From contig CAKQKI010000002.1 of assembly GCA_934248055.1 (NCBI GenBank), positions 179,086 through 243,085 of the forward strand: DNA of 64,000 nucleotides, read 5' to 3'. Positions 8,225 to 18,900 of this stretch are shown piece after piece. The position numbers and the translations under genes were made by a program. The notes beneath the pieces were generated by a model. That model was not told the origin of the DNA and did not search any database. It was given only the letters and a program-made list of their open reading frames with translations. Numbering within the stretch: the stretch's first letter is position 1; each line of letters starts with the position of its first letter. Origin of the DNA: an uncultured Clostridia bacterium (GTDB lineage: Bacteria > Bacillota > Clostridia > Christensenellales > Borkfalkiaceae).

Positions 8225-11200
8225 TCAGACCGTACCGTTCTTCTTCTTTTTGGTTATTATTATATACGCCGCAAACGCAAGCGCGCAAACCGCCGCCGTA
8301 GCCGCCGCCGTAACGCCTATCGCAACGCCTGTTTTGTTGTTTGCGGGAGTTGCGGGATCGGGCTTATCGGGATTATCCGGATTATCGGGATTCTCCGGAT
8401 TATCGCGGTTCTTGATATACTGAATCGTGTTTTCCGCGCTCGTAAGTTTTGAATAATTCGTTATAAGCGCTTTCTGATCGAGCGTGGTTATCGCGTCATA
8501 CGCCTTTCTCGCCGCAACGACCTTATCTTCGCACGAAAGGTTTATAGACGACGGGAGTTCGTTTATAAGATTTATAACGACCAAAGTATCGTCCGTAGGA
8601 GCGACCGCGCCGTTTACGCTGCGCGAAAAATATTCCGAGAGAATAAACGTATCGTAATTCTTGCCGTTAGACGGCTTTACCATTACTATTTCGCCGTTTG
8701 TTTTTCCTATATAATCAACGAATGTTGCGCCGTAGAAATAGTTGCAGTATCTCGAAGACGCGTTCCACATATAGAAATCCGTAATATCGAGACCGCCGTT
8801 CGCCGATGACGGAGTGTTAGCGGAAGTTATATACGACTCGTCGAATTCTTCTTCCAGAACGGGAGCGTAATAACTTCTGAACTCAACCATATTAAGTTTT
8901 TTACAGCCGTAAAACGCTTTATGCCCGACGGAATTCATGCTTACCGGCAACGAAACGTTCAGAAGATTTGCGTTTTCAAACGCCCTTGCGCAAATTCTTA
9001 CCGCGCCTTCTGCTATTTCGTAAGAAACGGCGTCGCTCGCCGCGGGATAACTTACTAATTCCGTACCGTTAACGGTATCTCTGTAAATAACGCCGCCCGC
9101 AACTCTCGCCGTTCCGCCAAGTTCGTAATCGTTTACGAATACTTCGGTTTCATAGCCGCTGACGGTGATTTTTTCTTTCTTGCCGTAAGTTTTAATTTCG
9201 CACGCCGCGAACGGGTTTTCGCCGATATATTCAACCGCGTTTCCGAACGCAACGCTCGTAACTTTACTCGAAGCGAAAGCAAAATCGCCTATATAAACCG
9301 CGGAAGAAATATCCGCCTTTTCTATCGCCGTTCCCGCAAGAGAGTACGCGCCGAGATATACCGCTTTATTAAGGTTCTCAACCGTATCTACGGAAGAATC
9401 GACGAACGCGCCTTCTCCGAGTTCGGCGCCGTCTTTTAAAACGACTTTCGTGATTTTTGTAAAGGCAAAGGAATACTCGCCTATATTATCCACCGCCGAC
9501 ACGTCGAACGAAGATATATCCGAGCCGTAGAAAGCGTACGCTCCTATGCTTGAAATTCCGCTTGCCGTAACGCTTGAAAGCGATTTGTTGAACGCAAACG
9601 CATACGCGGGAATTTCAGACACTTTTTCGCCGAGAACAACCGTTTTAAGATTGTTTTCATACGCGAACGCGCCTTCTCCGATATATTCCGCCGCACTCAG
9701 ATTTACGTTTTCGAGAACGGGCGAATAATTCGTGTAGGCAAAACCTTTCACGAGCGAACCGCCGCCGGAAACGGGATTGCCGTTTTCGTCGAGTTCGTAA
9801 GCGTCGCTGAGCGTTCTGTCTTTTAAAGAATACTCTTTCGTTCTCGAACCCGAGAAAGCGTAAGCGCCTACCGATTTAACCATAGAAAGGTCGACCGACG
9901 AAAGCGCGTGCGCGTTGAAGAACGCGTATTTACCGATCGTCGCGCCGCCGCCTATAACGAGCGAATTCAACTTCGGGTTGTCCGCAAAAGCGTAATCACC
10001 CAAAGTCACGTTCTCTCCCGTCGCAACCCTTTTAAGAGCAGACGAAGAGAATTTTGCAAAGTTATAGCGGTATCTCGTTTCGCCGTTTATGGTATAAGTT
10101 TCGTAATTACCGTTGAAAATCTCGTTGAGTTTTCTGTTCGTTTTTTCGCTGTCTTTAAGTTTTGCGAATATATACTCGTAAGTCTGTTTAACGTCTACTT
10201 CGTTTCCGAACGCATACGTTCCTACTGAAACGTTGTCGCCTAAGGTTACGCTCTCCAAAGCATTGCAGCCGTAGAACGCGTAATCGCCTATCTTGCGCCC
10301 TTCGGGAATAACAACGTTCGTAACGCCCGACAACGCGAACGCGTAATCGCCTATTTCGGTTACGTTCGTAAAGTCGGGAACTTCGGTAATCTTCGAATTA
10401 TAGAAAGCGTAATTACCGATTCTGGTTACCTTGCCGCAACTGAGCGCAACAAGACCCGTACAGTCCGCAAAAGCGTAATCGCTTATTTCCGCGGCGTTGT
10501 TGAGTTGAACCTGATTTATCTTCGTATTGCCCGAGAACGCGCCTTTACCTATATATTCGGCGTCCGTTACTATTTTGCCTTCCGCCGCGGGAGCAACGAG
10601 AATCAAAGTCGCTGTGCCGTCGTCGTTTCTTTTAATAAGAACTTTTCCGTCGTTCTCTGCAGAGAAATAGGGGTTTTTAGCGTTTACCGAGAACTTGCTT
10701 ACGTTGGTTTTTGCAAACGCGTATTCGCCTATCGAAGCAACGTCTTTTCCGAGAGTTACGTTTTTAAGTTGCGTACAACCCGCAAACGCTCTCTGCGATA
10801 TAACCGCCGCGTTGACGTCTGCCCCTTCGAGAACGGAACAATTTTCAAACGCGGATTGCCCTATCTTGATTTTCGGAGCGACGAATTTAACGAAACGCAA
10901 TTCCTTGCACCCCGCAAACGCGCCCGTTCCGAGCGATTGAGAAGACGCCGGCAACGTGAGCGAAGCGAATTTATTGTATATTTCCTTTCCGTCAACCTTT
11001 CTCGAACCGTTGCCGAAAGTATAATTGCCTATCGACACTACGTTATCGAGTTTAACGCTTGAAAGCGAACAATCGTAAAAGGCTTTTTCGTTTATGAATT
11101 TAGCGTAATTAAGATTTATTTTGCTAAGGTTTATACAGCCTTCGAACGCGCCCACGCCTATTTTCGTAAGCGTTGACGGAAGAACTACTTCTTCGAGCGA

Positions 11201-14200
11201 TTCAAGCCCCGCAAACGCGTAAGACTCGATAGCCGTAACGCCTTCGGGAATAATAACTTTCTTTATCGTTCTGTCGTTTTTAAGATAAGTCTGCTTTATA
11301 TAATAAGGATCTTCTTTATCTATAACGTCGCCCGCGTCAAGGTCTTTTTCAACGAATTCATAGCCGCAGAACGCGTAAGAATTTATAGTAGTGATGCCCC
11401 TGTTGTCGGGAACGACTACCACGTTCGGCTTTCCGTCCACCGTTTCGCCGTCGCCCTTATAAGAAGTAAGATATATCGCGCTCGTAGCAAACGAATCTTT
11501 AACCTTAACTCTTATTTTATCGGTGTAAATCGTTTTCTTTCCGTTAACGTAAACGGACAAAGTAACCGTTGCCGAGCCTTCGGAAACAGCCGTTATAACG
11601 CCGTCTTCGCTTACGATAACGTTTTTCTTGCCCGATACGAAGGTTACCTTGGAATCGGAAGAATACGAATCGAGAACGTAATTTATACGGATTTTTTCGG
11701 CGGGATACATAGAAACTTCGTTATTGTCGCCGAATTCGTAACTTCCGCCCGTAACGCCTATTTCGCGCTCGTCGGAAGAGTTGCCGTGAAACGCGCGGAG
11801 CGTTTCGTAGCCTGTAAGCATAAATTTATTTACGCCCGGCTCCGTCTTTTTGACGTAATCGGGGTGACCTTTATAAAGAATTCTTACGGGCAATTCCGCG
11901 CTGACGGTGGTTTTTCCGTTTTTGCCCGTAACTTTTACAACCGCGTTCTGAATTTCGCCCGTTTCGTTCGGTTTTGCGATTATGGTCTGGTTTACTATCG
12001 ATAAATAACCGCCGCCGCTTACTATTTCGTAGTCGAGAGTCTGAGCCCAACTTTCCGACGGGTACGCGCTTATCATACGCGTAAGGTCCACCGTTTCGTA
12101 AGGACTAAGGACGAGCGGATTATCTTCTGTGATTATTTCGCCCGTTTTTTCGCCTTTCGAGTTTACGCGCTCGAATCCGAGCGAATAGAACTCGTCGGGC
12201 AGCCTTATCTGATAAGTCCCGCTGTTCATCGCGTAATCGTAACAGGTAACTATAAACGAATCGTTGTTTTCGTCGATAACCGCTTCGCCCGCCGCGTTGA
12301 ATTTGATTCCCGCGGAATTTCTTATCTGCGCGACGTAATCGGTAAGTTCCACAACGACTTTGGTGGTCGTGTTTTCTTCCGAATAAACGGGAGTAACGTA
12401 CTTTCCGAACGATTCCATGGCAAAAGTATAATCGCTCGCGGGATCCGCTTTGACGATCTGCCCTAAAGACATGCCCATCGCATAATGATTATCGTATACG
12501 CTGATATCCGCAAAAAGTTTGGTTTTACGGGTATTTTTATCGTATTCGCTACGGTAGGTAACGTCGGTTATCACAGGTGCCTGAAAGTCCACCGTGAACG
12601 GGAAAGTGAAAACGTTTCTCGCGTTGTTCTGCTCGTCTTCAGAGCCGTAATCGATAAACGCTTCTACCTTTGCGGTATATTTTGAATTGTTTTTAAGATT
12701 ATGCTCTATCGTTTTATAATCTATATCGATAGAAGAAGCGTATATGGTAGTTCCCGCGCTGTGCGACTTGCGTTGATTGTAAGTCGTTTTACGATAAACC
12801 GTTTCGCCGGTCGAATCGTCCGTTATAGTAAATTCTATTCTCTTGGCGTTTCTGAGAAGTCCCGCCGAAATCGACCTTATCGAAGTAACCGTCGAACTGC
12901 CGCCGCTTTCCTGATTTGAAATCGCAATGCGGTTTTTGTTGGCCGCTATCTGCGTAGCCGCAGGATTCTGAATAAAATAATACGAGCCGAGATTTGCTAT
13001 ATAATCGCTGTAAAAGCCGCCTATAACGCGCGTTGCGTAAGCGTCTTCCATCAACTTGTCGTTATCGTCAAGACCTTTATTTATTTCGTCTTTATTAGTA
13101 TCGTAATACTCTTCGTCGAAAATCGGCGCTTCGGTCCAGTCGCCGTAAAACGCAAGGAAAGGAAGCCCCGTGTTCACGCTCGTTCCGCTCTTCGCCGCAA
13201 GATTGAGAAAGCCTTCAACGTACATTCCGTGTTCGAACGACTCGTTAAGATACGCTTTATCTTCGCCCGTAAGAGTTATTTTTACCGTAACTTTGCAGGA
13301 ACTCTTCGCTCCCACGGTAACGTTTTTGCCGTTAAGCGTTCCGTTTTTCGCATCTGAAACGGTGAGTTCCGCTCCGAGAATATAGCCTTCCTGAGTAACG
13401 GTTTTTTCGCCGTGACCGGTATACGTTTTACTTACCCCTTCGGTAAGAGTAATCGCGCTTATATCGTAAGAAACGGCGCTGCCCGTTACATTGTTTATCG
13501 TAAAAGTCATTTCATACTCGCCCGTTTTCGACTTATCGTCGCCGAGTTCGAGTTTAGACTTGTCCATTTCCTTTCCGTTCTCGTAAGTAGTAAGATACGC
13601 AGCCGTGGTGACCGACTTTTTCATATTGATAAGTCCCGCGCCCTGCTTTCTTACGGAAAACGGAAGTCCGTTTTTATTATATACGATATCCGCGGTGGAC
13701 ATCATAAGTTGATTTACTCTCGCGGTTACTTCCACGGGAGTGGTCGCGCCGAATTTTTCGGCGTTTTCTTTTACGTACTGACGGATAAGAGCCGCCGCGC
13801 CCGCCTGATTCGGAGCCGCCATACTCGTTCCGGAAAGTCTTTCGTAACCCTGCCCGGGAACGGCGGATAAAATCTCGCCGCCGTGCGCGGTTATTTCGGG
13901 TTTTATCTTCAAATCGGAAGTCGGACCCCACGAAGAGAAGTCTGACATAAACGGACCCGCGGTCTGTTTTCTGCTTATTCTTATTTTGCCCGTTCCCGCC
14001 GCCGCAAGCATTTCGCCTTCGTCCTGCGCTATCGAGCATACGGGAACCTGTTTGTCGCTTTTTCCGACGGACATCGAAATGGAACCCGAAACGTTGTTAT
14101 ATATTATAATGCCCGCCGCGCCCATTTCTTTAAGCGCAACGCGAACCTTTTCTTCAAACGTGGTAGTACCGCGCTTTACGAGAACTATTTTTCCCTGATA

Positions 14201-15676
14201 ATAATCTTTTTCTTCGGGATAGTCCGTTTTTTTACCTACGCCGGCAATGGTAACGTATTCGAAATCTTTCGTTTCTTCTTCGCCGAGAATGGCGTCGATA
14301 AAGTGGTTTTTTTCTTTTGCCGAAACGGACGCTTCGTTGAAATAAATTATTTCGCTGCCGTATTTAATGTAAGGGGTTTTAACGCCGTCTACCGAAGCGA
14401 CCGAAAGAGCCGCGCCGTAAGTGGAAGGAGATCCTACCGTGCCGGAATCGGGGTTGGAAGTAAGACCGTTGTTACCGTTTTTCTTTGAACCCATAGTGGC
14501 GTTATAATCGTTTGACGCCGCCGCTATAAGCGAGATTCCGCGGTCTTTGATTTTGTCGTAAATAACGTTTATGCGCTCTTCGTCGACTTCGCGCGCAAAT
14601 CCGCACGACGAACCGAGCGACATATTGATAACGTCTACGTCAAGCGTAACGCAATCTTCGAGCGCCGCAAGTATCCAGGAAGTTTTCGCGCCGGTCTGCC
14701 CGTCCGAAAACACTTTCATTATCGCAAGTTGAGCCTGAGGAGCAACGCCTGTGATGGTATCGTCTTTCCCCGCGATGATGCCCGCAACGTGAGTGCCGTG
14801 TTCGGAATTTATAGGCTGAACGTCGGGGTCCTTGTCCGCATAATCGTAAGCGTAAGGAACTTTTCTGCTCACGTAAACGCCGTCAGCGGTCAGACCGGGA
14901 GTCGTTTTATACGCTTCGGTACTTTTTATGCAATTATTTATATAAGGAACGGTGAACCTGTCGGTAGAAGCGTCCGTTTCGAAGTTTTTTTCCAGAAACG
15001 CCGTGTGAGTGTAGTCAAGCCCCGTGTCGAGTACGGCTACGACTACGCCTTCGCCCTGATAATCTATATCCGAACTGTCGAAAATACCCGTTTCGTAAAC
15101 GTCTACGTCGTTCGTTACTACTTCGGTTATGCATTCTTCGTAAGTTTCGCCCACGATAAGATTTGCCGAAGGGAAAATCGTCGATAATTTATCGAAATCT
15201 TTGGCTTTTATAGTTATTTCAAAACCGCTTAAAAGAGTATCGTACTCGTTGCCGGGAACGTAGCGCACGCCCGAAGCGTTTAATTTTCTTAAATACGATT
15301 TACGCTCGTAAGCGATGCGGGCCGCCGCGAATTTTCCCGCAACGGACGACGCGAAATCTTTGAGTTCGCCGTTTGCGCCCCTGTTATTGAATTCGTCGAG
15401 AATCGTAGGGCAGTTCATTTCCACTATCACCGAAATATCGCTGGCAGGAGAAATAGAGTCGGAAAGTTTATGAACCGCGGAATTGTCAAAATATTTGTTT
15501 ACGTCGGTTGAAATTTTATCGTCGTTTACCCTGACGAGATCGGGAATGACCGAGCCGCTTCCTGCGGAAACGCCCGCGCTTGCGGCGGAATAATTACCGC
15601 CCGCTCCCGCCGCGAATATAGTAAACGCCGTTAACAACGAGAGTATATTTATAACTATCTTCTTTTTTTTCGTCAT
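8225..15676 (-). CDS. Giant cell-surface subtilase (S8) with PA domain and BspA-type leucine-rich repeats
   Basis: A 2483-residue secreted serine protease. It has an N-terminal signal segment (about 5-25), a propeptide-like region, then a subtilase domain with catalytic Asp217 (AVLDTGLD), His293 (EHGTHVAG) and Ser618 (GTSMAAPN); Asn389 is the oxyanion candidate. A protease-associated domain (about 470-575) is inserted before the serine, as in lactococcal-type cell-envelope proteinases. Downstream come beta-sandwich regions, a Big_2-like domain (about 1345-1395), a long LRR_5/BspA repeat block (about 1430-2270, repeating AF, C and L positions), a small helical FIVAR-like unit (about 2365-2430), a proline/aspartate linker, a membrane helix and a KKKK tail. 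NNKTG just before the helix resembles a sorting motif but is not LPXTG. All three catalytic residues are present, so it is probably active. Confidence 0.93.
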   Translation of the reverse strand: MTKKKKIVINILSLLTAFTIFAAGAGGNYSAASAGVSAGSGSVIPDLVRVNDDKISTDVNKYFDNSAVHKLSDSISPASDISVIVEMNCPTILDEFNNRGANGELKDFASSVAGKFAAARIAYERKSYLRKLNASGVRYVPGNEYDTLLSGFEITIKAKDFDKLSTIFPSANLIVGETYEECITEVVTNDVDVYETGIFDSSDIDYQGEGVVVAVLDTGLDYTHTAFLEKNFETDASTDRFTVPYINNCIKSTEAYKTTPGLTADGVYVSRKVPYAYDYADKDPDVQPINSEHGTHVAGIIAGKDDTITGVAPQAQLAIMKVFSDGQTGAKTSWILAALEDCVTLDVDVINMSLGSSCGFAREVDEERINVIYDKIKDRGISLIAAASNDYNATMGSKKNGNNGLTSNPDSGTVGSPSTYGAALSVASVDGVKTPYIKYGSEIIYFNEASVSAKEKNHFIDAILGEEETKDFEYVTIAGVGKKTDYPEEKDYYQGKIVLVKRGTTTFEEKVRVALKEMGAAGIIIYNNVSGSISMSVGKSDKQVPVCSIAQDEGEMLAAAGTGKIRISRKQTAGPFMSDFSSWGPTSDLKIKPEITAHGGEILSAVPGQGYERLSGTSMAAPNQAGAAALIRQYVKENAEKFGATTPVEVTARVNQLMMSTADIVYNKNGLPFSVRKQGAGLINMKKSVTTAAYLTTYENGKEMDKSKLELGDDKSKTGEYEMTFTINNVTGSAVSYDISAITLTEGVSKTYTGHGEKTVTQEGYILGAELTVSDAKNGTLNGKNVTVGAKSSCKVTVKITLTGEDKAYLNESFEHGMYVEGFLNLAAKSGTSVNTGLPFLAFYGDWTEAPIFDEEYYDTNKDEINKGLDDNDKLMEDAYATRVIGGFYSDYIANLGSYYFIQNPAATQIAANKNRIAISNQESGGSSTVTSIRSISAGLLRNAKRIEFTITDDSTGETVYRKTTYNQRKSHSAGTTIYASSIDIDYKTIEHNLKNNSKYTAKVEAFIDYGSEDEQNNARNVFTFPFTVDFQAPVITDVTYRSEYDKNTRKTKLFADISVYDNHYAMGMSLGQIVKADPASDYTFAMESFGKYVTPVYSEENTTTKVVVELTDYVAQIRNSAGIKFNAAGEAVIDENNDSFIVTCYDYAMNSGTYQIRLPDEFYSLGFERVNSKGEKTGEIITEDNPLVLSPYETVDLTRMISAYPSESWAQTLDYEIVSGGGYLSIVNQTIIAKPNETGEIQNAVVKVTGKNGKTTVSAELPVRILYKGHPDYVKKTEPGVNKFMLTGYETLRAFHGNSSDEREIGVTGGSYEFGDNNEVSMYPAEKIRINYVLDSYSSDSKVTFVSGKKNVIVSEDGVITAVSEGSATVTLSVYVNGKKTIYTDKIRVKVKDSFATSAIYLTSYKGDGETVDGKPNVVVVPDNRGITTINSYAFCGYEFVEKDLDAGDVIDKEDPYYIKQTYLKNDRTIKKVIIPEGVTAIESYAFAGLESLEEVVLPSTLTKIGVGAFEGCINLSKINLNYAKFINEKAFYDCSLSSVKLDNVVSIGNYTFGNGSRKVDGKEIYNKFASLTLPASSQSLGTGAFAGCKELRFVKFVAPKIKIGQSAFENCSVLEGADVNAAVISQRAFAGCTQLKNVTLGKDVASIGEYAFAKTNVSKFSVNAKNPYFSAENDGKVLIKRNDDGTATLILVAPAAEGKIVTDAEYIGKGAFSGNTKINQVQLNNAAEISDYAFADCTGLVALSCGKVTRIGNYAFYNSKITEVPDFTNVTEIGDYAFALSGVTNVVIPEGRKIGDYAFYGCNALESVTLGDNVSVGTYAFGNEVDVKQTYEYIFAKLKDSEKTNRKLNEIFNGNYETYTINGETRYRYNFAKFSSSALKRVATGENVTLGDYAFADNPKLNSLVIGGGATIGKYAFFNAHALSSVDLSMVKSVGAYAFSGSRTKEYSLKDRTLSDAYELDENGNPVSGGGSLVKGFAYTNYSPVLENVNLSAAEYIGEGAFAYENNLKTVVLGEKVSEIPAYAFAFNKSLSSVTASGISSIGAYAFYGSDISSFDVSAVDNIGEYSFAFTKITKVVLKDGAELGEGAFVDSSVDTVENLNKAVYLGAYSLAGTAIEKADISSAVYIGDFAFASSKVTSVAFGNAVEYIGENPFAACEIKTYGKKEKITVSGYETEVFVNDYELGGTARVAGGVIYRDTVNGTELVSYPAASDAVSYEIAEGAVRICARAFENANLLNVSLPVSMNSVGHKAFYGCKKLNMVEFRSYYAPVLEEEFDESYITSANTPSSANGGLDITDFYMWNASSRYCNYFYGATFVDYIGKTNGEIVMVKPSNGKNYDTFILSEYFSRSVNGAVAPTDDTLVVINLINELPSSINLSCEDKVVAARKAYDAITTLDQKALITNYSKLTSAENTIQYIKNRDNPENPDNPDNPDKPDPATPANNKTGVAIGVTAAATAAVCALAFAAYIIITKKKKNGTV

Positions 15677-15686
15677 ACCGTATACC

Positions 15687-15812
15687 TTAAATTACTGATT
15701 GCGCTCTGATTTTACGAGCCGTTATGCCGTAGGCTTCGTATCTTTTTAACCCTTTTTGAAAATACGGCAGGGTGTTCTTCTCGCGGACTAAACGCGCAAA
15801 TTGTTTTTCCAC
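15687..15812 (-). CDS. Possible 41-codon leader ORF before the subtilase gene
   Basis: An open frame that would start at GTG 15812 (or TTG 15839) and stop at TAA 15689-15687, 10 bases before the subtilase ATG. The peptide is basic (contains KGLKRYEAYGITARKI) and its codons (GAA, AAA, GCG, TAC, GGC) look like those of the neighbouring genes. The stop codon overlaps the AAGG ribosome site of the subtilase gene, which would permit translational coupling. No good ribosome site precedes either start and I recognise no family. It may be a leader peptide, a remnant of a degraded gene, or chance. Confidence 0.25.
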   Translation of the reverse strand: MEKQFARLVREKNTLPYFQKGLKRYEAYGITARKIRAQSVI

Positions 15813-15851
15813 GTCGGAGTTAACGCGTTTAAACGCCAACCCTATCTTTAT

Positions 15852-15880
15852 ATTTTATACTAATTTATCGAAAATGTCCA
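15852..15880 (-). promoter_or_regulatory. Promoter of the subtilase-opp operon
   Basis: On the minus strand: TGGACA (15880-15875), 17 bases, TAAAAT (15857-15852). It predicts a start near 15845 and a leader of about 170 bases. It is the only good match found upstream of the whole run from the subtilase to oppF, whose gaps are otherwise 20 bases or fewer, apart from the oppA-oppB hairpin spacer. Confidence 0.6.
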
Positions 15881-15948
15881 CGCATTGACACGGTCTTTTT
15901 TAAATAAACCTGAAAAGTTAATGTGAAATTTTCAAAAAACGAAATATC

Positions 15949-15987
15949 GCACGGCACTTTTTAAACCCGTTTTAAAAACTGCCGTGC
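15949..15987 (-). terminator. Terminator hairpin of the 1733-residue lipoprotein gene
   Basis: An inverted repeat with arms GCACGGCA (15949-15956) and TGCCGTGC (15980-15987), plus an inner A/T stem, beginning 8 bases after the stop codon. On the minus strand the T run follows after about 8 bases (CGTTTTTT), so the terminator is plausible but not ideal. Confidence 0.6.
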
Positions 15988-15995
15988 TTTTAATT

Positions 15996-18900
15996 TTATT
16001 CCGTTACAAGTCGTATCGTAGCGGTTTTGTCGGTCTTATTCAGAGTAACGACGTATGAGTTACCCGCCGCTTCCATCGTGTAAACGCCCTTTTCGGAGTC
16101 GTATTCGCACTTGGTAACGACGTAATAAGTTTTGTCGGCGTAGAAAAGAAGAATGGAATTTTTCGCTTCGTCCACGTCTACGAACTGACCGCCGCCGTCG
16201 CTTGCGTAATAAGTCGACGCGTTGATTATCTCGACCGAGAACCCGTCTTTATACGAAGCAACGCCTTTTATCGTCTGAACGTTTCCGTTTTCGTCGGTTA
16301 CGGGGTTTCCGTCGGAATCGAGTTTTTCCTTGACGTAAGCGTCGTCGTTTTCTTCAAGACCGATTTTATAATAAGTTGCGGAATCGTAAATCTCTTTATC
16401 TCCCACGGTTTTCTTTACGCGGATAATGCCCGTAGGCACTCCGTTGATAATCGCCGCCTGAGTAAATTCGATTGCGGTTTTTTCACCGCCCGAAATTCCG
16501 TAAAGCGAGTAAGTGTAAACGGAACCCGCTCCGAAACGATTAGAATAATCCGAATATACCACTCTTTCGATTTCGAGTTCGTACGCGCCGTCGGCCGAAG
16601 TAAGAGTCTGAACGCGCGTAAACGCGATTATCTTGTAGCCGAGCGTTCCGAACGCTTTGTGCGTGTCAAAACTTATGTGCAGGCGATATTCGAAAGCGTC
16701 TTCTTTTTTAGTGTTTTCGTCGCTTTCTTTAGGAGTAACCGCAAAGGTATAAACGCTGCCTTTTTCATAAGTCGTTTTCTCCGCGGAGAAAATTACGTTG
16801 CCCTTGATGTCGGTAAGTCCGGCGTAAATGCCGAAGTCGCCGCTTATAAGGTCGGATTTTACGGAGTTATCCGCATTGTAAACCGTTTCTATGGTAATCG
16901 TCCCGAATTGATTAGGCGTTCCCACTCCGAAATAAACGTACATAAGATAATATAATTCCATATACGCGTAAGAAGGAATGGTACGGCTGAACCTGCAGGC
17001 GTTGACCGTGTAGTTGCTGTTCGCGCTGTTTTCTCCGTCGTAATCGAGCGTTACGTCAAAGCGATAGTAACCTACCGTTACGTACGTTTCGTATCCCGTA
17101 ACGTTGCCGCTCTCGTCTTTCAGAGCCGCGCGCGTGACAACGCAACTGCTTTCCTTGCCGTCACTCAGAGCAACGGTACCTTTTACGTTGAATTCGGCAG
17201 AACCGTAAGGCACGAAAGTAAGCGATTTTATAGTAACTCTCGTATTGCCGGTTGCGGGATAAACCGTAAACTCGTCGGAATTGTCTTTTCTGCCGAAAGT
17301 TACGGACCAGCCGTCGGAATAGTAATAGTTTTTATCTTCGTAAATTATCGTTCCGTCAGGCTGCTCGGAAGTAAAGTTGCTTTCGTTGCAAATCTTTTCC
17401 GAAACGAAGCCGTATTTATTCGCAGCCGCGTTTTCGGGATCGTAACGATATACTATAACGTCGCCCGCTTCGCATTGAGTTCCGTTTATTACTTTCGCTT
17501 CTTCTAAAATAGAATAGTAATACGTCGTTTCGCCGTTGAATATGGCAAACCCGTGCGAAGAAAAACGAAGGGATTCGAGATCTTTCGTAAAGAACGAAAC
17601 GTCCTGATAATCTACCCGCGTCATTTTTCCTTCGGCTGTATTATACTTATAAATACAGGAGTCGGTAAGCGCGTTGTTATAATAGTATAGATATTCTTCG
17701 TTGATAATCGTATATCTGCCGCTTTCTTTTACGCCCGTCTGACCGTAAATCGTAGCGTTGCCCGTTTCGTCGAAAACGATAACCGACCAGTTATCGGTTA
17801 TAACGTAAGTGCTTACGACGTCGTAACAAACGGTTGAAAAACTGCGATATGTTTTTCCGCTTATAACGTAATAGCCGAATTTACCTTCGCCGCTTACGGT
17901 ATCCGCGCCTTTTTTATAGGAATAAGTATACGTTTTTCCGTCGTCGGACAAAGCGTACACGCCTTTGCCGTCTATTACCTTATCTATATAAACGTAATTA
18001 CCGTCTTTGTCTTTTTCGGGTTTTCCTTCTTCGTTGAGTTTCTGAACTTTAGTGTAAACTCTGAGCAGACCGTAGCCGTCGAAATCCGCAAACACGCCGT
18101 TCCAGCCGTTGTTTTCGGTAAAGAGATAAGTGCCGTACTCTTCGCCGCGCAAAGTAACGCCGTCATCCGAAACAACGTCGAAATATCTCTTGTTTTCGTC
18201 TATCGTAAGAGTTATAACGTCGTCTTTTATCGTATAAGCGCAATCTTTATGATCCACGCCGCCGCGATCGCGGTAAATCGCCCTGAATCCGTAACCGTCG
18301 AGAGTAAGAGTGCCGTCTGCGCCGTCTTTTCCGACGAAGTAAACGTCCTTGCCGTTACCCGCGTATTCGGTGAAAAACGCTTTGTTCGAAGAGTAAAGAA
18401 TAACGAATCTGAACGTTTTGCTTTCCGAAGTAAATTTGTAAATAACCGTTTCGCTTACCGAAGTTTTACCTTCTTCGGAAACTACGCCTTCTATTTCGCT
18501 TACTATCTTCGTTTCTTTTTTGCCGCCGTTATCAACCGTTTCGGTAGTGGTTAAAGCCGCGCCGTTCTTGCCGTCGAAAGCAAGATATACGTTTGTGTTT
18601 GCGGTGTTGTCTGCTTTTCTTTCGAACGCCTTGTAAGGCGCGAAGTCGAGTTTTAAGAAAGTTCCCGCAGCGTCGTCGAGTCTGAAATAGTAAACTTCTT
18701 TTTCAACCGTAGAAACGGTGGTAATGCCGTTTTCGGTTTTGTAAACGCCGACGAAAGATTTTCCTTCCGCGTTTTTATCGGCAGTGTAGAACGCAAAGCC
18801 GCCGTAAGTGTAAAGCGAGCCGCTTCCGTCGCCGGCAGGACGATAAATAACCTTTTTGTTTTCAAAGGAAACGTTATTGTTTTCGGTATCGGTATAATTA

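Larger units (their letters stand above)
15677..15995. other. Intergenic region between the subtilase operon and the 1733-residue lipoprotein gene
   Basis: A 319-base gap. From high to low coordinate it holds the hairpin that ends the lipoprotein gene (15949-15987), a promoter for the subtilase operon (15852-15880), and a leader of about 170 bases containing the small basic ORF (15687-15812). No RNA gene was recognised. Confidence 0.7.

Noticed and set aside
8860..11390. Regularly repeated DNA that could suggest a CRISPR-like or satellite array
   Set aside because: The period and pattern follow the codons of leucine-rich repeats in an intact reading frame; repeats are diverged and have no constant spacers.
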